From Tubiluchus corallicola (Eukaryota > Priapulida > Priapulimorpha > Priapulimorphida > Tubiluchidae): a stretch of 49,884 nucleotides of DNA. The notes below the pieces were generated by a model that was given only the letters and a program-made list of their open reading frames with translations, did not search any database and had not been told where the DNA came from. Each line of letters begins with the position of its first letter. The first letter of the stretch is position 1. The DNA is taken from positions 1-49,884 of the forward strand of contig JAQGDQ010000680.1 of assembly GCA_030141605.1 (NCBI GenBank). The letters are read 5' to 3'. The translations under genes and the position numbers were made by a program. This document shows positions 1 to 10,698 of this stretch, in pieces.

Positions 1-276
1 CAGCTGCAGAGTATGCAGATGCACTGCGTCGTTGGATGTGGGAGTGGCATACTTTGAGGTTTTACGCATTGTTTCCATTTGGGCTACCACCACCTCCGCC
101 ATCGTTACCCACACAAACGACAACTGCTGAAGTTTATGAACAAGTACGTGATGAGCATGGCAATGTTCTGCGTCAAAGACATCAAGTTTTTCCAAATGGT
201 ATTCCTGCTGCACTTCAGCAACGGCTACAGCAGCTTGGCATTGGAGAAAGACCACAGCACACACAGATTCAGACAG
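1..276 (+). pseudogene. FAM8A1-like N-terminal exon, copy A1 (partial)
   Basis: This is the C-terminal portion of the exon described at 3127-3455, identical in protein sequence. It is cut on the left by the window edge, and the splice-donor-like CAG|GTCAGC lies at 274-279. No further exons of the gene follow before copy A2 starts, so it is probably a non-functional fragment or one unit of an array continuing upstream. Confidence 0.4.
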
Positions 277-510
277 GTCAGCCTTATTTTTGCAAATTTC
301 TTAAACTTTGTGCTGGTCATCAATACCAGTTACACAATGTGCCTTCTTTTGAAAAGGCATTTGGCATTACACAGTATCTTTATTAAGGCAAAAAAGCAAA
401 TTTAAACATGTAACCACTCACATAATCTAGGCTTAATTTTCGTCTTTCGCCAAAGAATACTTATTATAGAAATTAACTGCATCAAAATAACGTGTCATGT
501 TTCCCTCTTT

Positions 511-663
511 TCCATTTGTGCCATTTTTCCCTGTGCCATTTTTTCCTGTGCTATTTTTACTGTGCCATTTTTTTCTTTGCCATTTTTTCCTTTTTCATTT
601 TTTCCGGTGCCATTTTTACCATGCCATTTTTGCTGTGCCACTTTTACCTGTGCCATTTTTACC
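511..663 (+). repeat. Degenerate TGTGCCATTTTT minisatellite, copy A1
   Basis: About 13-15 units of a 10-13 bp phrase (TGTGCCATTTTTMCC and variants) follow each other with many single-base changes. It sits about 230 bp 3' of the FAM8A1-like exon. Spurious Phe/Cys/His-rich open frames arise here only because the unit lacks stops. Confidence 0.85.
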
Positions 664-1198
664 ACACACCATCATAGCACATGTGTGCCATTCAAGACAT
701 TTCTTAATGTTAACTGGAAAAAGTAGTTAGAGCTGTAATGAAATCGCAAATACAGCACATCTAATTTTTTAGTCCACTTAATGTATTCAATATATTTTTA
801 TTAATGTAACAATGTAAATAAGAACAACCGAGAAATTTATTTCATGTCATTAAAACGAGTTAGGCTGAAGTTTAGGCTGAGTAATAACATAGTGTATGTG
901 TAATTTTTTAAGCATACAACACTATTTAAATGAAAAGAGCTACCTGCATCATTTCCTTTCAAGACGTATTCAAAATAGCAAGGGTTCGTCCCATAGCAAA
1001 ACACTTTGTATTTTTGCTTTATCTGGTTTTCTAAGATTATACGTCATTTCGTACAGATATTACTGGCGCATTATGCTGCTTTTACCCACAGTTTCTATTG
1101 TGTGCATGGCAACAAACAGAGCAGCAAAGCTACATAAGCACTTATAGTAATGATTACTTCTGTTAATAAAAAATTCTTACTATAGCATTTATCAAATT

Positions 1199-1382
1199 AT
1201 GGCACAAATGACAGATAAACCTTTAAGAGTCGAAGTCTTTGGGAGCGAAATAAAGGAAACGAAAAGTAAAAATGCTGGTGCCTGATGACATTGAACAGCA
1301 AAAAGATTCGGTAATGAAATATTTGCAACCAGTCCAGAGTTACGGTTGTGAAGGTGATGAAACTAGTGAAATTTCTGACTAG
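1199..1382 (+). pseudogene. Coding-like segment in the unit tail (frameshifted)
   Basis: A frame starts with ATG at 1199 (MAQMTDKPLRVEVFGSEIK...) and stops at 1285. An overlapping frame with ATG at 1272 runs to a TAG at 1382 (MLVPDDIEQQKDSVMKYLQ..., acidic end ETSEISD). Together they look like one old acidic C-terminal coding segment broken by a frameshift. The family is not recognised. The same arrangement is present in copy B (about 4769-4952, - strand). Confidence 0.25.
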
Positions 1383-1559
1383 GAGGCTGAGGAAAAATCC
1401 AGCTAAGAATAGCTGAAATTGCAGAAATTTGTTTGCTCCTGAAGATCCAGGACATACAATGAATACTATGAGCATAAATTCAATTAACACAATCTGCAGT
1501 TATGGTAATTATCTACACTTAATTATGCTTTATATTATGTATAAGTGTATAACACAGGA

Positions 1560-2760
1560 AATTTCACACAAAGATAAAATCAATATGAACAAGAAGTAGT
1601 TTGTGTATAATGCATAAATTATTATTTGTAATTACATAAACAAACACAATACCAAAATATTCTCAAGTTCATTGAACCATATAAAGTCACGCTTTAAGAA
1701 ACAATATTATGGAAAAAAGTTTGAACAAAATCAGAACAACATAAGGAAAACATGGAAACTCATTAATGGAATAATCAATAATAAGGTAAACAATACTGTT
1801 ACCAAACAAATTCAAACAAAGTGGTCGCACCATTATGGATCTACATGAAATGGCCAATGTATTTAATCAGTCCTTCCAAAATACTGGCAAAAATATGGCA
1901 TAAAAATTCCTAAACCAGTATTAAACCAGAATCACTATCTAAAACGTCCAAATATAAAGTCTATCTTTCTTGACCCAGTTACAGAGTATGAACTCACTGA
2001 CTCTGTTATAGAGTTAAACCCAAGTCTCCAGGTCATGACAATGTACAAGTATACTACTATCAAATACCTACAAATGTTATTTGTCCGTACTTCTCTGTAC
2101 TATTCAACGCATCACTAATCGAAAGGCATTTTTCCCGATTTTGATAATATCACTAAATTTATACCTATCTACAAATCTGATTCATCAGAGAACCTATCCA
2201 ATTACTGGCCTATATCTATTCTCTCAGCTATAGCAAAATTACTGGAAAGTATTATTTATATACAAATAAATAAGCTTTTAAATTCATGCCACATCTTAAC
2301 TGTATACCAGTTTGGATTCTAAAAACATTCTACTACACTTGCCACAACAGAAATAATTAATACATTACTAGCTAACATGGATAAAAAACTTTACACTTGT
2401 GGCATTTGCCTACACAAAAACTGGAATATTATGGGATCAAAGGAACTGTACTAAATCTACTAACTTCATACCTAACTAATAGACAACCTATGCAGTTAGC
2501 TATAATGTGAATTCTAATTAGAAACTATGTTATATAGTATACCCCAGGGATCAACTTTAGGCCCACTTTTATTTTTACTATATATCAGCGATCTCCCACT
2601 TATCTCAAAATTTAACGCTAGATTATTCGCTGATGATAACCTATTTCTAAGTGACAATAATATACACAGTTTACAAGAAAATACTAATAGTGAATTAAAG
2701 AACATAGACTGATGGATGCAGGCACATCATTTTAATAGTCAGTTGTCAAATAAGAATTTG
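1560..2760 (+). mobile_element. Degenerate non-LTR (LINE) reverse transcriptase, copy A2
   Basis: Translating across stops and frameshifts gives the usual order of a Jockey/CR1-type reverse transcriptase: a W-K-L-I-N-G-I-I-N linker, ANVFNQSFQNTGKN, IPIYKSDSSENLSNYWPISI, then SIPQGSTLGPLLFLLYISDL (about 2539-2600) and the catalytic FADDN (2626-2640), then ID-WMQAHHFN. Several stops and shifts make it inactive. The 5' endonuclease part is missing because the duplication boundary cuts it at 1549. Confidence 0.85.
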
Positions 2761-3126
2761 AAGTTAATTCAGGTAACATTGCTTAAAGTTTAAAAAAATA
2801 ATCAGTGCATAGTAGTGCACTCATCAATAACTAAGAAAAGTGTAAGCTATTTTATTGTTTTATCTTGTCACTCAGTTTAATAATATGTTTTCTGGTGAGC
2901 CATTGACGTTTTCTGGTTTACACTGCGATGGTTAATCTGTGACATTGTACTAGTCAGTGCGATAGTTTTAAAGTACTTAGAATTTTCATTTTCGGTTACA
3001 CAAGTCTTTCAAACAGGTTGTCGTACTGCTAAGTAACATAACTTTGTATAGAAAGTTTTCGGAACAATTTATAAAAATTCTCTTTTACCCTATAATAAAT
3101 TTAACTGGTTGTTTGTTATATTTTAG

Positions 3127-3455
3127 GGTGACAAAAATGGAGTATTTTACAGTCAACCAAGAAACCAGAGATTACTCATCAGCTGCAGAGTATGCAGATG
3201 CACTGCGTCGTTGGATGTGGGAGTGGCATACTTTGAGGTTTTACGCATTGTTTCCATTTGGGCTACCACCACCTCCGCCATCGTTACCCACACAAACGAC
3301 AACTGCTGAAGTTTATGAACAAGTACGTGATGAGCATGGCAATGTTCTGCGTCAAAGACATCAAGTTTTTCCAAATGGTATTCCTGCTGCACTTCAGCAA
3401 CGGCTACAGCAGCTTGGCATTGGAGAAAGACCACAGCACACACAGATTCAGACAG
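3127..3455 (+). CDS. FAM8A1-like N-terminal exon, copy A2
   Basis: An exon is bounded by a TTTTAG acceptor (3121-3126) and a CAG|GTCAGC donor after 3455. ATG is at 3137, ten bases inside the exon, so the upstream exon would be 5' UTR. It encodes 106 codons plus one base. The motif SAAEYADALRRWMWEW is close to the conserved S-A-x-E-Y-x6-W-x-W segment near the N-terminus of FAM8A1, an ER membrane cofactor of HRD1 ubiquitin ligase. A proline run, a Gln-rich stretch and a basic segment follow. FAM8A1 continues with a membrane RDD domain on later exons; none was seen in the window. Read-through into the intron gives a 173-residue frame whose last part is probably not coding. The FAM8A1 assignment rests on one motif plus exon logic. 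Confidence 0.45.
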
Positions 3456-3689
3456 GTCAGCCTTATTTTTGCAAATTTCTTAAACTTTGTGCTGGTCATC
3501 AATACCAGTTACACAATGTGCCTTCTTTTGAAAAGGCATTTGGCATTACACAGTATCTTTATTAAGGCAAAAAAGCAAATTTAAACATGTAACCACTCAC
3601 ATAATCTAGGCTTAATTTTCGTCTTTCGCCAAAGAATACTTATTATAGAAATTAACTGCATCAAAATAACGTGTCATGTTTCCCTCTTT

Positions 3690-3838
3690 TCCATTTGTGC
3701 CATTTTTCCCTGTGCCATTTTTTCCTGTGCTATTTTTACTGTGCCATTTTTTTCTTTGCCATTTTTTCCTTTTTCATTTTTTCCGGTGCCATTTTTACCA
3801 TGCCATTTTTGCTGTGCCACTTTTACCTGTGCCATTTT
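3690..3838 (+). repeat. Degenerate TGTGCCATTTTT minisatellite, copy A2
   Basis: This is the same array as in A1. The homology between copies ends within its last unit (3838/3839), so the array is the rearrangement breakpoint. Confidence 0.85.
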
Positions 3839-4588
3839 ACTAAGGTAGTTTGCTTCAAAACAGCTTGTTTATTTGTGTAATTGGTTGGTTGTTTTTTGTC
3901 TATTATGGCAGTAAGTCTATTATACAAAAACTATATACTAACAAATTTCCAAGAAACATTGTGAAAAAAGGGTGGTTTAGGGGGTGCCAAAATGGGAATC
4001 TTTTCGCTGATTCTTTTTTTTGCAAAACTTGACCGAACACTACATACAAATCTGTGAAGACTTGGTAGGTATATATAAATATTTAATCTAATATAATTGC
4101 CAAAATGAATGGCTAAAAAAGTAGATAAACACTATGTGGAACATTCGTGCATTACTGATTATAAATCTATTTAATGGACAAATATTTTGTGAGTTTTTTG
4201 CTAGTCTTTGCTAGTAGTATATACTCTATATAAAAGCAAAGCAGGCACACTTTTGCATGTTTGCTTATTTATCTTTGCCTTAAAGTTTTTATTAATTTTT
4301 AAAATCAGACAAATAAGTTTAGGGTTGTTCACCTTTGACAGAGATCTGCTTCCTACTGAGCAACGATGATGCTTATCATTGTTTTCACTGATATTTTTGT
4401 CACTAGGTTTGAATTATGAATCGTAATTATGATACAAGGTAGTCCTTTTAGCATGGCTAGGGCTTCACGCCCTAGGCACAAGATTTTTAGCAGCCTCTCC
4501 TCAACTGTCAACCCCTTCCCTTGCGGCGCCCAACACACTCTCAAAAATTAATTTTTCTTGTGTAGTATTATAATAAAATATAATGGTA
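3839..4588. other. Unique spacer between the direct and inverted copies
   Basis: No homology to the duplicated unit was found. On the - strand, 4353-4544 holds a short frame (GLTVEERLLKILCLGREA) whose DNA contains the palindromic phrase TAGGGCGTGAAGCCCTA (about 4461-4477), typical of dispersed repeats rather than a gene. No host coding exon was recognised. Confidence 0.4.
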
Positions 4589-5487
4589 CCTGTGTGATAG
4601 ACTTATACATGTAATATAAAGCAGTAATTAAGTGTAGTTAATTACCTGTGTCTGCAGCTTGTGTTAATTGAATTTATGCTCATAGTATTCATTGTATGTC
4701 CTGGATCTTCAGGAGCAAACAAATTTCTGCAATTTCAGCTATTCTTAGCTGGATTTTTCCTCAGCCTCCTAGTCAGAAATTTCACTAGTTTCATCACCTT
4801 CACAACCGTAACTCTGGACTGGTTGCAAATATTTCATTACCGAATCTTTTTGCTGTTCAATGTCATCAGGCACCAGCATTTTTACTTTTCGTTTCCTTTA
4901 TTTCGCTCCCAAAGACTTCGACTCTTAAAGGTTTATCTGTCATTTGTGCCATAATTTGATAAATGCTATAGTAAGAATTTTTTATTAACAGAAGTAATCA
5001 TTACTGTAACTGCTTATGTAGCTTTGCTGCTCTGTTTGTTGCCATGCACACAATAGAAACTGTGGGTAAAAGCAGCATAATGCGCCAGTAATATCTGTAC
5101 GAAATGACGTATAATCTTAGAAAACCAGATAAAGCAAAAATACAAAGTGTTTTGCTATGGGACGAACCCTTGCTATTTTGAATACGTCTTGAAAGGAAAT
5201 GATGCAGGTAGCTCTTTTCATTTAAATAGTGTTGTATGCTTAAAAAATTACACATACACTATGTTATTACTCAGCCTAAACTTCAGCCTAACTCGTTTTA
5301 GTGACATGAAATAAATTTCTCAGCTGTTCTTATTTACATTGTTACATTAATAAAAATATTGAATACATTAAGTGGACTAAAAAATTAAATGTGCTGTATT
5401 TGCGATTTCATTACAACTCTAACTACTTTTTCCAGTTAACATTAAGAAATGTCTTGAATGGCACACATGTGCTATGATGGTGTGTGG

Positions 5488-5637
5488 TAAAAATGGCACA
5501 GGTAAAAGTGGCACAGCAAAAATGGTATGGTAAAAATGGCACCGGAAAAAATGAAAAAGGAAAAAATGGCAAAGAAAAAAATGGCACAGTAAAAATAGCA
5601 CAGGAAAAATGGCACAGGGAAAAATGGCACAAATGGA
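5488..5637 (-). repeat. Degenerate TGTGCCATTTTT minisatellite, copy B
   Basis: This is the inverted copy of the array. It differs from A1/A2 by a one-base T-run difference and by at least one substitution (ATACC for ATGCC), so the three copies are not purely an assembly echo of one sequence. Confidence 0.85.
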
Positions 5638-5871
5638 AAAGAGGGAAACATGACACGTTATTTTGATGCAGTTAATTTCTATAATAAGTATTCTTTGGCG
5701 AAAGACGAAAATTAAGCCTAGATTATGTGAGTGGTTACATGTTTAAATTTGCTTTTTTGCCTTAATAAAGATACTGTGTAATGCCAAATGCCTTTTCAAA
5801 AGAAGGCACATTGTGTAACTGGTATTGATGACCAGCACAAAGTTTAAGAAATTTGCAAAAATAAGGCTGAC

Positions 5872-6200
5872 CTGTCTGAATCTGTGTGTGCTGTGGTCTT
5901 TCTCCAATGCCAAGCTGCTGTAGCCGTTGCTGAAGTGCAGCAGGAATACCATTTGGAAAAACTTGATGTCTTTGACGCAGAACATTGCCATGCTCATCAC
6001 GTACTTGTTCATAAACTTCAGCAGTTGTCGTTTGTGTGGGTAACGATGGCGGAGGTGGTGGTAGCCCAAATGGAAACAATGCGTAAAACCTCAAAGTATG
6101 CCACTCCCACATCCAACGACGCAGTGCATCTGCATACTCTGCAGCTGATGAGTAATCTCTGGTTTCTTGGTTGACTGTAAAATACTCCATTTTTGTCACC
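5872..6200 (-). CDS. FAM8A1-like N-terminal exon, copy B
   Basis: This is the reverse-complement copy of the A2 exon, with ATG at 6190-6188, acceptor at about 6201-6206 and donor just below 5872. The protein is identical to A2, so the duplication is young or under conversion. Later exons would lie at lower coordinates, but the 4.59-5.87 kb tail and the unique spacer beyond it show no RDD-domain exon. It is either a partial gene or the rest sits across a very long intron. Confidence 0.45.
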
Positions 6201-6566
6201 CTAAAATATAACAAACAACCAGTTAAATTTATTATAGGGTAAAAGAGAATTTTTATAAATTGTTCCGAAAACTTTCTATACAAAGTTATGTTACTTAGCA
6301 GTACGACAACCTGTTTGAAAGACTTGTGTAACCGAAAATGAAAATTCTAAGTACTTTAAAACTATCGCACTGACTAGTACAATGTCACAGATTAACCATC
6401 GCAGTGTAAACCAGAAAACGTCAATGGCTCACCAGAAAACATATTATTAAACTGAGTGACAAGATAAAACAATAAAATAGCTTACACTTTTCTTAGTTAT
6501 TGATGAGTGCACTACTATGCACTGATTATTTTTTTAAACTTTAAGCAATGTTACCTGAATTAACTT

Positions 6567-8345
6567 CAAATTCTTATTTGACAACAGACCATTAAAATGG
6601 TGTGCCTGCATCCATCAGTCTATGTTCTTTAATTCACTATTAGTATTTTCTTGTAAACTGTGTATATTATTGTCACTTAGAAATAGGTTATCATCAGCGA
6701 ATAATCTAGCGTTAAATTTTGAGATAAGTGGGAGATCGCTGATATATAGTAAAAATAAAAGTGGGCCTAAAGTTGATCCCTGGGGTATACTATATAACAT
6801 AGTTTCTAATTAGAATTCACATTATAGCTAACTGCATAGGTTGTCTATTAGTTAGGTATGAAGTTAGTAGATTTAGTACAGTTCCTTTGATCCCATAATA
6901 TTCCAGTTTTTGTGTAGGCAAATGCCACAAGTGTAAAGTTTTTTATCCATGTTAGCTAGTAATGTATTAATTATTTCTGTTGTGGCAAGTGTAGTAGAAT
7001 TTTTTTAGAATCCAAACTGGTATACAGTTAAGAAGTGGCATGAATTTAAAAGCTTATTTATTTGTATATAAATAATACTTTCCAGTAATTTTGCTATAGC
7101 TGAGAGAATAGATATAGGCCAGTAATTGGATAGGTTCTCTGATGAATCAGATTTATAGATAGGTATAAATTTAGTGATATTATCAAAATCGGGAAAAATG
7201 CCTTTCGATTAGTGATGCGTTGAATAGTACAGAGAAGTACGGACAAATAACATTTGTAGGTATTTGATAGTAGTATACTTGTACATTGTCATGACCTGGA
7301 GACTTGGGTTTAACTCTATAACAGAGTCAGTGAGTTCATACTCTGTAACTGGGTCAAGAAAGATAGACTTTATATTTGGACGTTTTAGATAGTGATTCTG
7401 GTTTAATACTGGTTTAGGAATTTTTATGCCATATTTTTGCCAGTATTTTGGAAGGACTGATTAAATACATTGGCCATTTCATGTAGATCCATAATGGTGC
7501 GACCACTTTGTTTGAATTTGTTTGGTAACAGTATTGTTTACCTTATTATTGATTATTCCATTAATGAGTTTCCATGTTTTCCTTATGTTGTTCTGATTTT
7601 GTTCAAACTTTTTTCCATAATATTGTTTCTTAAAGCGTGACTTTATATGGTTCAATGAACTTGAGAATATTTTGTATTGTGTTTGTTTATGTAATTACAA
7701 ATAATAATTTATGCATTATACACAAACTACTTCTTGTTCATATTGATTTTATCTTTGTGTGAAATTTCCTGTGTTATCCACAGTTTGCAAAACGATGTTT
7801 TCTCTTCTGTTAATTTTCGGACTCATGCATACATGTTTATTTAATATTTCTAAGAATGTGTGGTGGAACTGGGTAAATAGTGCATTAACATTCATTGAAT
7901 TTAGACCAATGTTATGTTGTAGAGCTTGTTCTAAGTCATTCTTAAACTCCTGTTTACTGAAATTTATTGCGCATCACGTTAGGTTATTGTTGAATTCTTT
8001 TTATACAATTAGAGTGATTTGTTTATTGCAAAGACATTTAGGTGATCAGCTATTTGATAATTAATAACTGCAGATTGTATCATACTGTTATGATCGTTAG
8101 ATTCATGTTGTATTAAATTTATATTTGTATCCCCAGTTATATATATATATAGATATGTGTTTTTTCCAGGGCTATAGATTTTATGTAAAAATTTTTCCAT
8201 CTCCTTGCTAAAATGTGTGATTGATTGGTTGGGATGCCTACATATGACTGAAAATATAAAGATATTGTTATATTTGTTGTTTTTTGAAGATAGCTCAATC
8301 CAAATGTCCTCCTACTTGGACTCAGCTATTTCTATAGGGCAGCTT
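6567..8345 (-). mobile_element. Degenerate LINE with endonuclease and reverse transcriptase, copy B
   Basis: The reverse-transcriptase part mirrors 1560-2760, with PQGSTLGPLLFLLY and FADDN in 6615-6800. Above 7778, outside the duplicated unit, the - strand continues with endonuclease-like motifs: IWIELSSKNNK, VICRHPNQSI, then ITGDTNINLIQHESND and IADHLNVFAINKS (about 8009-8345). These fit the APE-type endonuclease of a non-LTR element. Stops and frameshifts are common; the element is dead. The order is endonuclease then RT, as expected on the - strand. Confidence 0.8.
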
Positions 8346-10369
8346 ATTGGTTTGTTTTTCACACTATTTATTTTATAAGTAACTTAACATAAATTTGTGA
8401 TTGTTTTGTAATCGTTGCCTCAAACAAGTGGCAAGTTGCGTCAAAGCGGCAACCAGTTATAGTAAGCATTGATTTTCAGCAGGTAACAAAAACACTAATC
8501 TTGATAATAGCCTAGTCTGGTGATCTATTAATTATTAAGAAACCAAAATGTGACAAAATTACTCAATTTCGTCTTGACGAGGTATGTACACTTCGTACAA
8601 GCATATAAAACACCTGTGAATGATGCAAAACTATGCCAAGTTTTGCTCACAATTCAGTCAGCTGGAAGTGTTTTGCAGTGTTTTCAATACCTAAAATATG
8701 GTTTTGTCGCATGGAAAAGCTTTTGTGTCACCTGTATAGTTATTGTGAGTCCTGGTTTAAAATACGCTCAACTGGTGTGCGTGTTTAAGACTATTTGAGC
8801 TGAACGTTGCATGATGCTGCCATCTGGCAACGAAAATAATATGAAAACAATTTACACTTCCTTTAATGTTACCTTCCAAGTACAGTCAACTAAACAAAGT
8901 TATTGCAAATTAGACTAACCTGTCTAACTATTGCTACGGATAGTACCAACAGTTGAAAACACGTTGAAATGAAAGAATTATTAATACTAATAGTAATACT
9001 CTCATGTGAAGGAGTATGTGATGATGATCGAATAAATAAGGTTTTATTTCAAAAATATTGATATGGACGAAAAAAATTACCCAGTTATATAATGAAAAAG
9101 GGTCGCAAAGTACGTGTTTTTCTGGCCAAGTAGCGGTTTTTTCATAACTGCTCACCTTGAATCTTGATGCAAAAAGTTTGAGGCCCAGAACTGAAATAAA
9201 TGCTACGTATGCTGTACACGAAATTTCAACAAAAATTAAAGCTTTCAAGAATAAATTCAGGAAACACTAGATATGCTAACAGCTGCTACAGTCTTTCGTG
9301 CAACGTAACCAACGAAACGACGAACTCGACATCATAAAAAAGTTTCCATCACCACAGTCTACTTTTTTGAGCCATGTCCTATTTATATTTATACTCTTGA
9401 GATCATCGGCGAGGTATTTGTTATTCAGCAACTGCAACGACTGCTTTATTTACAGCCTGCATTCAATGCCATGTCCAAATTACGTCAACATTCAATTAAG
9501 ATGCTTCATTTTATTTTGCAAAATATAGCAATGAGTATGTAATAGTATAATAATTATATTTAAGAAAACGTAAAAGGAAGTTTACAAAGTAATGTTAAAA
9601 ACAACAATATTTACAGCAAAAACGCATAAAAGAAAGTGAAAATGTAATGTTATAAGTAATTATAATGTTCATAATAAGAAAAAAGGAAGAGCTATAAAAC
9701 AATAAATGACTGTAGGGATGAAAGAGAAAGAAAAGATGATGAAAATATGAAAAGAAATCAGTATGCTATTTCATATTAATTGTTTCAGTTTCCTTTGAAC
9801 ATAATGAAAAAATGTTATAATTCGCTTGTTTTGGGATGAAAAAAACCACTGTTATTACCTTATATTGGATGGCACAAAATGTGCCGAAGTTAATTTAGAC
9901 TACAGTAACATTAGAAACAAGTGCCCGACAAACTTTTACTTTGGCTGTGAAAGTTAAAAGATTGTAATTTAATATAATTTTTAAGTTAATTATGACTGAA
10001 GAACTTTTGCATGTTAAATAAATTTTGGAACAATTAATGTCAGCCAAATTCATTATTAAAAAACCGCCAATGTGACGTATAAGGCACTCAAGCCAAGCAG
10101 CACAGCTACATATATAGATTCTACATAGAATCAATGCAACGTTAATGATAGAAGCTACCATAGAAAGGCCACACAGAATCTACGTATCAAATACAGTAGA
10201 AGTTGGTTTATTCCTGGACCAAAAATATTGTACTTTGTTTTTTGTGTACTTAAAGACAACTTGATCATTTCAAAACAATTTGCAAATTTTTCTACTATAT
10301 TATTTGTGTTTGCTGCATGATTGTTTTCTTTAAGTTAAAAGATATGCTCAATGTCATCAGTTAATTAAA
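8346..10369. other. Intergenic, nothing recognised
   Basis: Open frames are short (at most about 100 codons), lack recognisable motifs and have no convincing splice context. The sequence is AT-rich and without obvious repeats or terminal inverted repeats. Confidence 0.4.
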
Positions 10370-10698
10370 AAGATTGGAATTTTCTGTACACTTCTTATTC
10401 TGATGTCATTTATTTAGATGAGAAATAAAGGTGGACCTAGGATAGATCCTTGAGGCACACAATAAGTTGTTGTTACTTTACTTGAAAGAGTATGATTTAA
10501 GACTCGTGCATATTCATTGTAAATAATTCTCTAGCTATATGTCCTGTCCCGCCGACTGCCATATATATAGTGATGTTGTTTATCTAGTAACGTTATTATA
10601 ATTTTATAATCATTATTCACAGTATCAATTGCTTTTGGTAAGTTACAAGAAATCTGCATGCCCCATTATTTCCTATATTGCTAATAACATTCCTTATA

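Larger units (their letters stand above)
1..1558 (+). repeat. Segmental duplication copy A1 (direct, cut by window start)
   Basis: Positions 1-659 match 3180-3838 in the same orientation at a constant offset of 3179. Positions 1-1558 also match the reverse complement of 4589-6150, with coordinates summing to about 6151. Protein-level identity of the embedded reading frames is complete, with scattered SNPs and 1-2 bp indels outside them and more divergence near 1500-1558. Order on + : end of the FAM8A1-like exon, TGTGCCATTTT array, then about 890 bp of tail. The copy ends at the motif AACACAGG (1551-1558), where copy A2 begins. The 5' part lies upstream of the window. Confidence 0.9.
1549..3838 (+). 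repeat. Segmental duplication copy A2 (direct)
   Basis: This stretch is the reverse complement of about 5489-7778, with coordinates summing to 9326-9327. It contains the LINE remnant, 5' flank, full FAM8A1-like exon and part of the TGCC array. It starts at the A1/A2 junction, which shares the 10-bp string ATAACACAGG with both ends of the homology. It breaks off inside the TGCC array at 3838, where the sequence changes to an unrelated spacer. The A1-to-A2 spacing (3179 bp) nearly equals the B unit length (about 3190 bp), as expected for a head-to-tail tandem of the same unit. Confidence 0.9.
4589..7778 (-). repeat. Segmental duplication copy B (inverted, complete unit)
   Basis: B is the only complete copy of the roughly 3.2 kb unit, in opposite orientation to A1 and A2. 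Its lower end (4589) matches the end of A1 and its upper end (7778) the start of A2. Both ends carry CCTGTGT in the same orientation (4589-4595 and 7769-7775), the microhomology found at the A1/A2 junction. Homology to A2 ends at 7778 although the LINE reading frame continues to about 8345. B therefore looks like the ancestral locus, and A1/A2 like products of a circle or tandem duplication. Confidence 0.85.

Noticed and set aside
79-405. 108-codon frame overlapping the exon (also 3258-3584 and 5743-6069)
   Set aside because: It is a frame-shifted shadow of the same exon and runs past the splice donor; no motif.
492-730. Phe/Cys/His-rich open frames (also 3671-3880 and 5419-5656)
   Set aside because: They are translations of the TGTGCCATTTTT array, which happens to lack stops; all frames and both strands give similar artefacts.
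3153-3443. 96-codon antisense frame over the FAM8A1-like exon (also 5884-6174)
   Set aside because: It is the shadow of the exon on the other strand; the sense frame has splice sites and a family motif.
4661-4954. 97-codon hydrophobic frame (also 1197-1490 on -)
   Set aside because: It is antisense to the acidic coding-like segment; its hydrophobicity follows from complementing acidic codons.
1-7778. Interpreting A1/A2/B purely as an assembly artefact
   Set aside because: SNPs and indels differ among copies and the junction shows specific microhomology, though a haplotig join cannot be excluded without reads.
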